Shown here in pieces: positions 47,772 through 58,562 of a stretch of 64,000 nt of DNA. The notes beneath the pieces were generated by a model. It searched no databases. It was not told the DNA's origin and worked only from the letters and a program-made list of their open reading frames with translations. Each line of letters begins with the position of its first letter. Positions within the stretch are counted from its first letter, which is position 1. A program made the position numbers and the translations under genes. The DNA is from Porphyra umbilicalis (taxonomy: Eukaryota > Rhodophyta > Bangiophyceae > Bangiales > Bangiaceae), in assembly GCA_002049455.2 (NCBI GenBank), contig KV918913.1, positions 112,114-176,113 of the forward strand. The letters are read 5' to 3'.

Positions 47772-50546
47772 ATGGCTCGCGGATCTTCCTCATCTTCCCC
47801 GCTTGACGGGGGCGCTCCTCCGTTTGAGATGCCAGGCACCAGCCGGGTGACGGACGCGCCACCGGCGGGAGACCCCGGGGCAACACCAGCCTTGGGCGCC
47901 GTGGCCCCCGTGGGGGGTGGAAGGGCGGTCCCGGTTGGCGGCGGCGGTACGGTGGCGGGTGAGTCGAACTCCCCGCCCGAGGACCCCGGCCGCACGCCGA
48001 CCACCGGGGCTCGTCCTCCTCCCGGCGCGGGACGGACGTCCACGCTGATGGAGCCCCAGGCAGGGGGTGCGGGGGTTCACCCCTCCTCCCTGGACGGGCA
48101 GCGCCTGGAAGGGGCGCCGCCCTTTGGCCCTCCCCGAGTGGACGCGGTGGGCAGTTCATCGGGAACTTTAGTTGGCGGGACCCCCGCGAGCCGGGGACCA
48201 CGTCGACCAATGGAGGCGCTGTCCCTCGAGGAGGACGAGCGGCAGCGCCGGGAATTACAGCAAGCGTTCGGGGTCACCCCGGAGGAGGTGGCCCGGGCCC
48301 GGTGGCAGAGGACCACCCGGGACCACTGGTCCCTGGACGCGCCGTCGGCGACGGGCGGGTCGGGGCCCAGCCTGCAGGGGATCGGCGGAGCCGCGGCCCC
48401 AGGACCACCTCGGTCGGTGGCCGACCCCGGGCACCTGCGCCACCTGGCTCAGGTGTTCCGCGACGCCGCGGAGGAAGCGTCGACCGCGGCATCGGACGGG
48501 ACCCCGGTCCCGGGGCGGGGCGCGGCCGTGGCCCTGGCCCTGGCGGCGGCCCAGGGCCCTTCCCCCGGAACCGCGAGCGCGGGGGGACCGGCACCCCCGG
48601 AACTCGGGTCAGGCACGTCCAGGGAGCGTACCCGGACGGGGGGCACTACCCGGACCGGGGCCGCCTGGACGGTGACTGCATCGCCGGGCGCGCGCCCTGC
48701 GCGGCCTCGGTCCCGGAGGGGCGCCCAGCGCCGACACCTAAAGGCCGCCCCCTCGAAGGGCCACCGACGGCAGCGCCACGCCCGACGGGCGCTGTCGCCC
48801 CCCTCGTCGGGGCCCCCCTCGTCGACCGAGAGTGACGGCAGTCCGTCAAGCTCGTCATCCGCCGCCAGTAGGGCGGAGTCGACGGACAGCAGCGACGGCT
48901 CGACCTCTTCCTTCGCCACCGGCAGTGACCCCGGAGCAACGCGCCGCCGACGGCGCGCACGGGCTGCCGACAAGCGGCCACACCGGGCCCTGGTTCAAGA
49001 GGCGCTGCGCGCCTTCCGGCGGGAGCAGCGGGAGGACACGGTGGTCGACCCCCGCTTCAAGGGGCTCCTGTCGCCGGAACGGTACCGACTCGCACAGCGA
49101 GGGGGACGCCTACACCTCCCGCGAGGCAATTCCATCCGCGGCATCCGCGCGGACGACAAGGCCTTGATGCACACCTCGCGGCAGTTTGCGGGCGACACCC
49201 CGTTGGGGTTGGTGGCGTTCCTTGGGAGCTTCCAGACGGCATGCGACGGCAGCGGGCTGAACGAGGGTACGGCAGTGACACTGCTGCAGTACTTCGTCAC
49301 GAGCGAGGTGCTCGGCGTGCTCCAGCGCGCCAAGGACACCCACGCCTCGCGGCAGCTCACGTACAAGCGCGCGGTCCACGCCCTACTCAACGAGTACCTC
49401 GACAGGGACGACATGGTGGACCACCTCCAGGCCCTCATGCAAGCATCCCAAGAGAAGTGGGAAGATGAACACGAGTTTGCGAACCGCATCCTCGATGCTA
49501 ACCGTGCCTTGGGCTCGGTCCTACAAGAGGCCGAGCTGAAGAGTATCCTACTCAAGGGCGTTGGACGGGAAGTCCGGGCCCTGGGGCGGAACTTCAATAC
49601 CCAGGGCCGGACCTTCCCCAAGCTGCGCAAGTTCCTTGCCAAGACGGGAGCAGCCACCCGGGAGGCCCGGGAGGTCAAGCTCCAGGCCAAGCCCAAGGGG
49701 AGCGCCTCCCGGTCGGTCGGCGGCGAAGAACGGGAGGCCCGTCGGGCCCGGCCGGCGGCATCCGTCGCTCTCCCGGTGGGAGCCGCCTCGGCCGCGGCTG
49801 CTCTGTCCGTCACAGACTACGGGACCGAGGCGGAGCGGGCCGAGTGGGCCGCGGTGTTGGCCGCGTCGGGGACGCCCGTTGAGTATGGATCCTCGGGCGA
49901 CGTCCCGGTACTACCGGTGGACAGTCTCCCGCACGCGTCGGGCTGGCAACAGCAGCCCGCGTGGGGCGGGCGCCCGGAGTTGTACCCCGTGCACACGGGG
50001 GCGGGGCGTGGGCGCGGTACCCTGGCGCCGGGCACCCCGGTGCCTCCACGGCCGGGAACCGTCTTCCCGCACTCGGATCGCCCCCCGCGGTTTCCCCGAG
50101 GCGGGACGCCTCCACCGCGTGGCGGCGGATGGAGTGGGGCACCCGAGGCGGGGCCCCCGCCACGTCGGCGGGGGGCCTGCTCGTTCTGTGGCCACCTGGG
50201 GCACTGGGTGTGGGAGTGCCCCGCCCAGTCTCCCGAGGTGCGGGCCCACGGGCGCGCGCTGCGCGAAGCAGTCGCGGCACACCGTAACGGGCGGGGACCG
50301 GCGCCGCCGGCACCCCTGCCCCTGGGCGCGGGACCGCCGGTTCCACCGGTACCGCCGACCGGCGCCAACCATGGGACCGTCCCGCCGGGCACGGCTGCCT
50401 TCGTCCACGCCGTGAAGACGGATGACCGGGCGTACCCGGACGTAGCGGGCGACGAGGGGGAGAGCTCCTCGGAGGAGTGGATCGCGGGCGCCGACGGCGC
50501 GAGTCATGAGAACGGCCACACCTGCCACGCCCAGGGAAACGAGTAA
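47772..50546 (+). CDS. gag: E2 Gag polyprotein
   Basis: An uninterrupted 924-codon frame from ATG 47772 (an in-frame ATG at 47712 would add 20 residues). The N-terminal half is Pro/Gly/Ser-rich with an Arg-rich stretch (about 48960-49040). The capsid-like helical region follows (about 49060-49680: VLQRAKDTHASRQLTYKRAV, LLKGVGREVRALGRNF). A nucleocapsid zinc knuckle CSFCGHLGHWVWEC lies at 50178-50219. The protein is long for a Ty3 Gag, mainly through its disordered N-terminus. It ends GNE-TAA inside a frameshift signal. It would build the retrotransposon particle and bind its RNA. Confidence 0.93.
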   Translation: MARGSSSSSPLDGGAPPFEMPGTSRVTDAPPAGDPGATPALGAVAPVGGGRAVPVGGGGTVAGESNSPPEDPGRTPTTGARPPPGAGRTSTLMEPQAGGAGVHPSSLDGQRLEGAPPFGPPRVDAVGSSSGTLVGGTPASRGPRRPMEALSLEEDERQRRELQQAFGVTPEEVARARWQRTTRDHWSLDAPSATGGSGPSLQGIGGAAAPGPPRSVADPGHLRHLAQVFRDAAEEASTAASDGTPVPGRGAAVALALAAAQGPSPGTASAGGPAPPELGSGTSRERTRTGGTTRTGAAWTVTASPGARPARPRSRRGAQRRHLKAAPSKGHRRQRHARRALSPPSSGPPSSTESDGSPSSSSSAASRAESTDSSDGSTSSFATGSDPGATRRRRRARAADKRPHRALVQEALRAFRREQREDTVVDPRFKGLLSPERYRLAQRGGRLHLPRGNSIRGIRADDKALMHTSRQFAGDTPLGLVAFLGSFQTACDGSGLNEGTAVTLLQYFVTSEVLGVLQRAKDTHASRQLTYKRAVHALLNEYLDRDDMVDHLQALMQASQEKWEDEHEFANRILDANRALGSVLQEAELKSILLKGVGREVRALGRNFNTQGRTFPKLRKFLAKTGAATREAREVKLQAKPKGSASRSVGGEEREARRARPAASVALPVGAASAAAALSVTDYGTEAERAEWAAVLAASGTPVEYGSSGDVPVLPVDSLPHASGWQQQPAWGGRPELYPVHTGAGRGRGTLAPGTPVPPRPGTVFPHSDRPPRFPRGGTPPPRGGGWSGAPEAGPPPRRRGACSFCGHLGHWVWECPAQSPEVRAHGRALREAVAAHRNGRGPAPPAPLPLGAGPPVPPVPPTGANHGTVPPGTAAFVHAVKTDDRAYPDVAGDEGESSSEEWIAGADGASHENGHTCHAQGNE

Positions 50547-50572
50547 GGGGCAGCCCCCTTAGTGGGCTGCCC
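50534..50572 (+). promoter_or_regulatory. E2 gag-pol -1 frameshift signal
   Basis: Slippery heptamer G-GGA-AAC at 50534-50540 in the gag frame, then GAG-TAA. After a 7-nt spacer comes a perfect 9-bp stem, GGGCAGCCC (50548-50556) with GGGCTGCCC (50564-50572), around a 7-nt loop. The -1 frame is open from the slip into protease. Confidence 0.87.
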
Positions 50573-53500
50573 ACGGACGTCGTCCGTCTCAAGGCACACC
50601 GGCACTGCTACATCACGGCGACCCGCCTGCGCCAGGTACGCAAGCGGCGGGCCGCTGCGGGATTCCCGCCGGCGCCCGCCTTCTGCCCCCGCATCCTCGC
50701 GCGGCCCGGGGGGGTCAGCCACGCGACGGCGGACGAGCCGGACCACTGTCCCGTCCCAGCGACGCCGGTGGCCACTGAGGCCGTCCCTTCGTCTCCGCCG
50801 GTCGCCGCGTCGGTCCTGGCCCTGGGCCACTCCGACCCCCGGCCGTGGGGTGGCGGGGACGGTATCCCAGCGGACCTAACCGCCAACGGGGCGCGCACCG
50901 GGCCAGGGCCCCGGCGGCGCCTCGGGGGACGCGCCCGGCGCGAACGTACCCGCTTTCTCCGCCACGCCGCCGCCGTCGCGGACACCACGCACGCGCCGGG
51001 TACCCCGCCCCGGAACAGGGAAGTGCTGCTCTTCAGCCTGCATAACTACCGCATCGTGGCCTCTCTGGGGCTGGACAAGCGGTCCCTCCGCGCGTTCGGC
51101 ATCGTCGTCGACACGGGGGCGGGCCCCGACTTGGTCCGCCGGGACGCCCTCGCTCCTGAATGGCTCCGCCAGGTGGTCACCTTTAAGGAAGAGGAACAGG
51201 TACGTCTGCGAGATGCCAACAACGCCCGGTTACGCACTAGCGGGACCGTCACGCTGTGGCTCCAGACGGGCGCACGGATCATCCCGGTCCCCTTCCTCGT
51301 CGTCGACGACCTGTCGGTCCCGGTCATCTTGGGCTGCACGTTCATCGACGACAACGCCCACGCCATCCTGCCTCAGGATAGGTCCATCCGTTGGACGGAC
51401 GGGTCCGTCACGGCGATTCTACGGGGGCCGTTGGACGATGGCGACCGCTCAATGGGCGTCTCCTGCGTCCTCCGTGCGACGCACAAGACGCGGCTTCCGC
51501 CGTCGGCGGCCACGGTCGTCTGGGTGCGGACCATGTGGGGCGGCCTGGGTCAGGTGTTGGCGCCTCGCGCCTCTTCACAACGCATGGGGTCACCATCGCC
51601 AACGGCGTACACGATATCGTGCCGGGGCTATCTTTCCCGGTCATCGTGACCAACTTTGGCGCGCGCGAGGTCATCCTCCGGCAGAAGGCCAACGTCGGCT
51701 ACGTCGAGCTGCTGACGACAGGGGTCGTACAGGTGCCCCCCAGGGCACCTCCCGGTACACCGGCCGCCCCGGCCTTCCCGCCGGCCACGGCCGCCGAAGG
51801 CGTCGTGGCGGCGGTGTCAAGCACCGGAGACGACCCCGCGCCGGGGCGGAGCCCGGACCCAGCGACGGCCTCAGGCGGTGCGGCTGCGACCCCCGCGCGA
51901 CCCCGGGACCCGGGCGAAGAAAGCGCCCTGGCGGACGCGGCGCCGCCCGCGTCCCCCCCGCAAGTGGAGGACGTGGACCTGCCGGACGTCGACCCGACGC
52001 TGCACACCCGGATCCGCCGCATGCTGGACCAGCACAAGGCAATGTGGACGGGCCAGGCGCTCGGCTTCATCAAAGCCACCCAGCACCGCATCGACCTCAA
52101 CGCCGGCGCCCGGCCCGTCCGCTTGGCACCGCGCCGTGCGGGGCACACGGCGCGGGAGGCCGAGACGGCCGAGGTCAAGCGGCAGCTGGAGGCGGACGTC
52201 ATCGAACCGACGTCGTCGGAATGGGGCTTCCCGGTCGTGCTCGTCCCCAAGAAGGATGGCACCCTCCGCTTCTGCGTCGATTATCGACTGCTGAACGTCG
52301 TCACCAAGAAGGATTCGTACCCGCTGCCCCGGATGGACAAATGCATCGACAGCCTCGGTGAGGCAACCATCTTCTCGACGTTGGATTGCAGCGCCGGCTA
52401 CTGGCAGGTTGCCATCGCACCCGAAGATCGGGAGAAGACGGCTTTCGTGTGCCACGAGGGCGCGTACCAGTACAAACGGATGCCGTTCGGCCTAACGAAC
52501 GCCCCGGCCACGTTCCAGCGGGCGCTGGACATCATCCTCTCCGGGGTAAGTGGCAAAGCTGCCTTATCTACCTCGACGATGTCATCGTGTACTCCAAGAC
52601 GGAGGAGGAGCACGTCGGCCACGTCGACCGCGTTCTGCGCCTGCTTCGCGACGCGGGAGTGACACTCCGCCTGCCCAAGTGCCGGTTCTTTCGGAAGACC
52701 GTGGAGTACCTCGGGCACGAAATCAAGCCGGGACCGGCTCGGTGTGATGGACGCGCACACGCGCGCCTTGCGCGAGGCGCACTTCCCCACGACCCGCACC
52801 CAAGTACGGAGCTTCGTGGGGATGTGCAACGTCTTCCGCCGGTTCGTGCCGAACTTCGCAAGGATGGCAGCGCCATTGACGGACCTCATAAGGTCCACGG
52901 CCCCTGTCCTGGTTCCCCCTGCCACGCCATTGCAGCAGCAGGCGTTCGACCGGCTCAAGGAGGCCCTCACGACCCCGCCGGTCCTCGCACTCCCGCGGCG
53001 CGGGCGGAAGTACGTCCTCGAGTAGATGCCTGCGGGACGCAAGTGGGCGCCGCCCTGCTGCAAGAACAAGACGACGGGAAACTCAAGCCGGTCGCGTATA
53101 TCAGCCGGCGGCTGGCAACGAACGAGCTACCCTACGGGGTCACGGAGAAGGAGTGCCTGGCAGTCGTCTGGGCGTCGCTCAAGCTCCGCCCCTACCTCGA
53201 GGGTGATCGTTTCCTCGTGTGCACGGACCACGTCTGCCTACGGTGGATCCTCAACATCGAGGGTTCGGGGAATCCCCGCTTGGCGCGCTGGCGCCTCCGC
53301 CTCAGCAAGTTGGAGTTCGACGTCGCCTACAAGCCGGGGATGACACTCTACATGGCCGACAGCATCTCCCGCCTGGAGTCCGGGGCCAGCGATGAGACCG
53401 CGTTCGACGACGCGGTCCCTGTCTTCGCTGTGCGAGCCAACACGGTCCGGGGGCTCGACGCCGCCAACTACGTTGGCGGCCCAACGGACCGTGGCATCGA

Positions 53501-55081
53501 CCGCGACGCGGTGCTCTCGGCCCAGGCCGACGACGGGTACTGCAAGGAGATCGTGAAAGCCCAGAACGACGGGCGGCGCATCCCGTTCTTCGAGGATCCC
53601 GATGGGGTCCTCCGGCGACGCGCGGCGCCCGATGGCGCCCCCAGGTGGTGGTCCCGACCTTCTTGCAGGAGCAGGTCCTCCACCTGGAGCACGACGCGAC
53701 CCTCGCCGGGCACCCCTGGGGAATCCCGCATGTATGCGGCGATGCGGCGGTACTACTACTGGGTGGGGATGCGGCCGACGTCGTCTCCATGTTAGGAAAT
53801 GCGACAGCTGTGCCCGGCAGCGCGTGCGCCCTCTGGCGCGGCGCTCGCCCCTAACCCTGTTTCCCGCCACCATGCCCTTCCAGGACATTGCTGTGGACCT
53901 CTACGGGCCCCTCGACCGAACGGCCGCCGGCCACCGATTCATCCTGGTGATCACCGATCGGTTCACCAAGCTGGTGCGCGCCATCCCATGGACGGTACGT
54001 CGGCGGTGGACTGCGCCTCGGCCGTCCTGGACTACTGGGTGGGCGCTTATGGTCCGCCGGACCGGCTGCTCTCGGACGGGGGACCCCAGTTCACCAGCCA
54101 CTTCTGGGGCCAGGTTTGCAACCTGCTCTCCATCGAGCCTAAGGTGACGTCACCGTCACACCCGCAGACGAACGGGCAGACGGCGCGGTTCAACCGCACG
54201 ATGCATACGATCCTAAACCACTACGTGGCGGAGCATCCGCGGTCCTGGGACCAACTCCTTGGGGCCCTGACGCTGGCGTACAACAGCCGCCCCCACCGTA
54301 GCACCGGGGTTGCCCCGCTGGAACTGGTCAACCCCATGGGGGTATCCAGCTGGGCTTTCAAGAACATCCCCAAGTCCGGGGCGTACCCCATCACGGCGCA
54401 ACGCGGCACCGCCGCCGAGAAGCGCGCCCAAGCCTCCCTGCTGACCCGCCTCGTGCAGCTCATCCCGCAGATGCGGGCAACGCTCAAGGCCACGCAGGGG
54501 CGCTACAAGCGCGACCACGACAAGCGCCTCGCGCTGCGCGCGGAGAAGCTCACCGTGGGGGGCTGCGCGTGGCTGCGTGACCACGCCAAGGAGGAGGGCG
54601 CCGGCGGCAAACTGACACACGTCGCCCGCGGACCGTATCGCGTGGTTTCCACGGACGGCCCGACGGTCCTCCTGGCGTGGACGGGGAGCACCGACGGGAG
54701 AACGTGGCGCACGTCGTCCGCGCCTCGGGCACGGCCGCGGAATCCCCTGCCCAACACCCCGCGTTGCGGGCAGCGCGCTCCTTCCACGGGGCGGAGGCCG
54801 ACGGCCAGCGGTATGCCGTGGACCGCATCGCGGACCACGCGACGCTGCCCGACGGCACCCTCCGGGTCCAGGTCTACTCGACCGGATACCCGCAGCCCAC
54901 CTGGATGGACGCCGCGGACGCCCCGCACGAGACGCTGCGCGTCTACCTGCGCCGCGCCGCGCGCCTGGGGCTGCCCCACACGTCCGCCGACCCGCCGCCG
55001 GCGGCCCCGCAAGCCTCGGCTCCCGACGGCGGCGCCGCCTCGGGCGGCGCCGCCGCGCCGCCCCCGGCCATCCGTGCCTGA
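50541..55081 (+). pseudogene. pol: E2 pol (PR-RT-RNase H-integrase-chromo-like), frameshifted
   Basis: Pol is read in three frames in turn, with apparent shifts near 51560, 52545, 52735, 53024, 53640, 53715, 53770, 53790, 53995 and 54685; most are single missing bases. Protease: IVVDTGAGPDLV, DTG at 51110-51118. RT: CVDYRLLN, FSTLDCSAGYWQ and YLDD at 52569-52580. RNase H: VDACGTQVGAALLQEQ, with TDHVCLRWILN. Integrase: His/Cys zinc region with CDSC, then DLYGPL and LSDGGPQF, but the third catalytic position reads NGQTARFN, Ala for Glu (GCG at 54183-54185). The tail YAVDRIADH...LRVQVYSTGYPQPTWMD resembles a chromodomain. With nearly identical LTRs the copy is young, so it was mobilised in trans or the breaks are sequence errors. 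Confidence 0.92.
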
Positions 55082-55293
55082 CCCCTTGGGTCGGCGCGGT
55101 GGCCGGGCGCGGCGGGGGGGGGGGTGGGTTTTTCTGGGGTTTGATGCCTTGGGGCCGTCGTGGGGGGAGGGGGACTATGCCAAGACGTGGCGGGGCCACA
55201 ACGGGCCGCGGACGCTAAGTGGTACTAAGGACAAGCCCACGGCTTTATTCTACGGCGGAAGACGACCGAACGCCGTCGGACTAAGCGCCACAC

Positions 55294-57897
55294 CTACGGG
55301 GCCAGGGCGATGCCCTCAGTCGCAACGACGAAACTCCCATACGTGAACGGGGCGACCCGCCTTGCGTAGGACGCGCCGCAGGGCGGCGTGAAACCGCTTC
55401 GCCCGCGTCCGCGGGGGCTCCAGGCAGGGGGGACGTCGGCGGCGAGCCCGATGCGGGCGTACTCGACCATCGCGGCGGTGATCTCGCAGGGCCCCACCTC
55501 GGACCAGTTGATGGACGGGTCGTACCCGAACAAGGCGACAACCTGCCCGGACGTCAGCGAGTCCCGCCACTCCGTGGCCGTCACCGGGGTAGGGGGCGTC
55601 CACGACGCGGACAGCCACCAATCGTAGGCGACGTCCGGTTGCCCCGGAACGGGGGTCACGACGGGACCGGCAACCCCGAGCTCCATCGGCGCCATGGCGG
55701 GGCCGTCGTTGGCGGGGACGGCATCCCAACGCGCGGGGCGCGGACCGGCGGGCGCCGCGGCTTCGCCGGCGGGGCGGTACTCGGACCGCCCGTAGCCCCC
55801 GCCGCTAGCGGCGCCGTCGCGGCCCTGGCCGCCGTCGGAGGGCCACGCGGGCCCGTCACGGCCGTCGGCCATACAGCCGCGGCCATCACCCGGACCGGCC
55901 GCCGACCACACGCGGTCGTCCCGCACGTCGGCACGGCGGCCGTGGCCGCCGTCCCCCCAGCGGTCGTCGCGGTCGCGACGGGGGGCAGCGGCGCCGCCGC
56001 CCGACTCGGACGCCCACCCGCGCCCGGGCCGGTCACCGGCAGTGTCGGCGTGGTCGCCGCGCCACGTCGCGTCCCAGCGCTCGCCATGAGCCGTGCCGGC
56101 TCGGTCCTCGCGGCCCGCCTCGCGCGGGCCCCACTCGGCGTTGCCGACACGGGTCGACGAGGAGAAGCCGCGGGAGTAGGCGTCGGGACCCCCGGGGTCG
56201 CCGGCGCTGGCCTCCTCCTCCTCCCCTCGGGGTCCCGGGGCCCCGGGTGGTGGGGCACAGGCGGAGCCGGGCCGCCGCGCGCCATGTCGGCGTGGCGCCG
56301 CTTCCGCGCGCGGTACGCGGCCGACGCGGCCGCCTCCTCCGTCGACGGCGGGACGGCGTCCGGGTCGGGCGAAGTGAAGCCGGCCGGTATCGCCCAAGGC
56401 TCCGTCGTCACGGGCAACGCCCGCGGGGCGACGTCCGCGAGCCGCGGCTCCGCGAGCATGACCCCCAACGGGGTCTGCGGCGTCCGCAAGACGTTCACGA
56501 CGCGAACGTAGTGGCGCCGGCCGTCCGCCACAGTACCCACTTGGTGGGGCAGCAGGGTGCTGGGGGCTTGACGAGTGGTGTCGTGGTGGTAGGGCAGCAG
56601 GTCATGGACTGCCGCCCAGGGCACCGCCCTCACGATGGCATCGTACTCCTCCAAGGCGTCGGCGGCACCGCTGTCGCCCGGCGCGAGGTCGTCGACCTTG
56701 AACTTCCGCGTCAAGTCGTAGTAGCACGGCGACGGCTCGAAGACGCGGTGCGTCTCGCGGTATGCACGCAGCAACCCCGACACGATGGCGGCCGTCAGCA
56801 TGACGTAGGCCGTGCCCTGGATGGGTGGCACGGGAACGCCTGAAGCAGCGACTGCTGCTGGTGCACGACGGGCGGGTACTCGTACGTCAGCAGCCGCGGC
56901 GTCGCGCACCGCGTGGCCATTGCCGGCGGCAAGGGAGCACGCGCCGGCGTCAAGGCGATGCCGGAGCGGACGGACAGGAAGATGGCCCCGTGCCCCGCCC
57001 GTCGGGCGCTTACGAGCTCGCCGCGCGCGCGGCGCGCGGCCTCCAACGCCAAGTCCGCCGGGGCGGTCGCGGGGCCCACCGACGCCAAGGCGATCAGGGG
57101 GCCCACGCCCCCGAAGTTGGCAAGCGCCAAGGAGTGACCGAACGGGACCGCAGGGCGGTGGCGAAGGCGGGTGTGCCAGTCCTCGAGGTAGGCGTACTCC
57201 TCCTCGCCGGCGACGAACGGGAGCTCGGCCGCGGGATGCGGGACCAAGAGCACCCGACCCGGGTTGCACCGCAACATGCAGCGTAGCCACGCCGCGCTGT
57301 CCCCGACGGAGCGGACGAAGGAAGCGAAGTCGCGCTCGGCCGCCGGCCGGGTGCCGTAACCCGCCACCTTGGCGAACTCCTTGAAGGCCCGCCACACGGC
57401 AGCGGCCTCGCCGGCGTCGTGGGGATGAGCCGGGAGGAAGACGTCGCTGACGAGCGGCCAGTCGGCCGAGGCCACGGCCGGCCCCAGCGGGGCAAGCCAC
57501 GCTCGGACGTCGGGCGGCGCCGGGCGCGGCGGGAACGCGGGGGCCGACTGCCCCAACAACGGCGGTCGCTCCTCCGGCACGACCGCGGGACCCCCGCCGG
57601 GGGAGGCCGCCGGGCAAGCCGCGGACCCGGCCCCGGCGCTGGTCGCGGCGGCGGCGCCCACTGGGCGGGGCGGCTTCCGCCACTCCCGGCCGTTCGGGTC
57701 GTACGGGAGCCGCATACCCGGCGGCACCGACGGGCGGGCGGGGACGGTTGGGCGGCGCCCGGGCGGTCCCGACGCGGGCGGCGCGACGGCCGCCGGCGCC
57801 GGCCCCGGAGCGGCGACCCCGGGGGCGGGCACGCCAGGGGCGCGGAGGACGGAGCCCCGACGGGGCTATCGGGAGGCGTCGCCGGGGACGGCTCCAT
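55294..57897 (-). pseudogene. E2 antisense ORF between pol and 3' LTR
   Basis: From ATG at 57897 on the minus strand, protein-like sequence runs about 865 codons to 55294, changing frame near 57845, 56815 and 56230. After a Pro-rich start come globular stretches such as WPLVSDVFLPAHPHDAGEAA, VPFGHSLALANFGGVGPL, YVMLTAAIVSGLLRAYRETH, CYYDLTRKFKVDDL and VRAVPWAAVHDLLPYHH, then an Arg/Gly-rich region and a C-terminal YDWWLSASWTPPTP domain. No known family is recognised. Position and motifs match the E1 antisense ORF, and the PW-V motif and Y-Y-L block also match the ORF at 61264. Its promoter would lie in or next to the 3' LTR. Confidence 0.6.
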
Positions 57898-57912
57898 CTC
57901 AGCCGAAGGGGA

Positions 57913-58562
57913 TGTAGTACTACGGGGCCCCCTATGCGCCAGGGGGCCACCGCGGGGACGTCGGCGACGGCGGGGGACGTCGGTCCCCGACGCGTGGTGG
58001 CGACGCCAGCGGCGGTGGTGGCCGACGGGTTGGCGACGCGGGATGGCGGGGCGAGGGGGCGGCCCCGCTGCCCGGCTCGGGCCACTTGAGGGAGCGCACC
58101 CGATCCGCCGCGCCCGGCACGCGGGCCCCGCGGGAGGCCGGGTTGGCGCGCCCGAGCGGGCGCTGGCGCGCCCGAGAGGGCGCGGCAGGCGACGGCCGAC
58201 CGGGCGCCACGCGGCGGGTGCAGCGCGTTGCGCGCGGGACGGTTTCTCCCCCTCGTCTGTAATGATCGCCTCGGGGGACTTGACATGCATGGAGGGAATT
58301 ATCTGCATTGGTTGGTGACGGCCCGGGTCAATTCCCATTTGGGGAAATTGGGCCCGGGCGACGGTTTCCGCCCTTTTAGGACGAAGGGCGACGACGGTGG
58401 GAGGCACCGTCGTCGCCGGCAAGTAAACCGTGTCTTGATGTCTTGGCGTTTCGATTGGCCCGACTTCCCGGACCTCGAGTCCCATAGCGGGTGTCGCGCG
58501 AGCGGCTGAGACGGCCGTTACTTCCCTCCTTCTGAGGTAACCCCCTAGATTGTGGTACTACA
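57913..58562 (+). repeat. E2 3' LTR with polypurine tract
   Basis: 650 bp, two substitutions from the 5' copy. GCCGAAGGGGA at 57902-57912 just before it is the polypurine tract. Confidence 0.96.

Larger units (their letters stand above)
46973..58562 (+). mobile_element. Ty3/gypsy LTR retrotransposon E2, very young insertion
   Basis: An 11.6-kb element with 650-bp LTRs (TGTAGTAC...GTACTACA) differing at only two positions, flanked by TCCAG at 46968-46972 and 58563-58567. Layout: LTR, gag, frameshift signal, pol, antisense ORF, polypurine tract, LTR. It differs in sequence from E1 but has the same architecture. Pol and the antisense ORF are broken by about a dozen frameshifts, mostly one-base losses, while gag is uninterrupted. 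It is inserted into the tip of a family-B element. After the 5' LTR, TTTGGCGCTCCGGG is the probable primer-binding region. Confidence 0.96.

Noticed and set aside
55656-58286. An 876-codon minus-strand ORF taken as one gene
   Set aside because: Its start lies in the 3' LTR and its middle is in the wrong frame; the plausible protein uses other frames, as annotated at 55294-57897.
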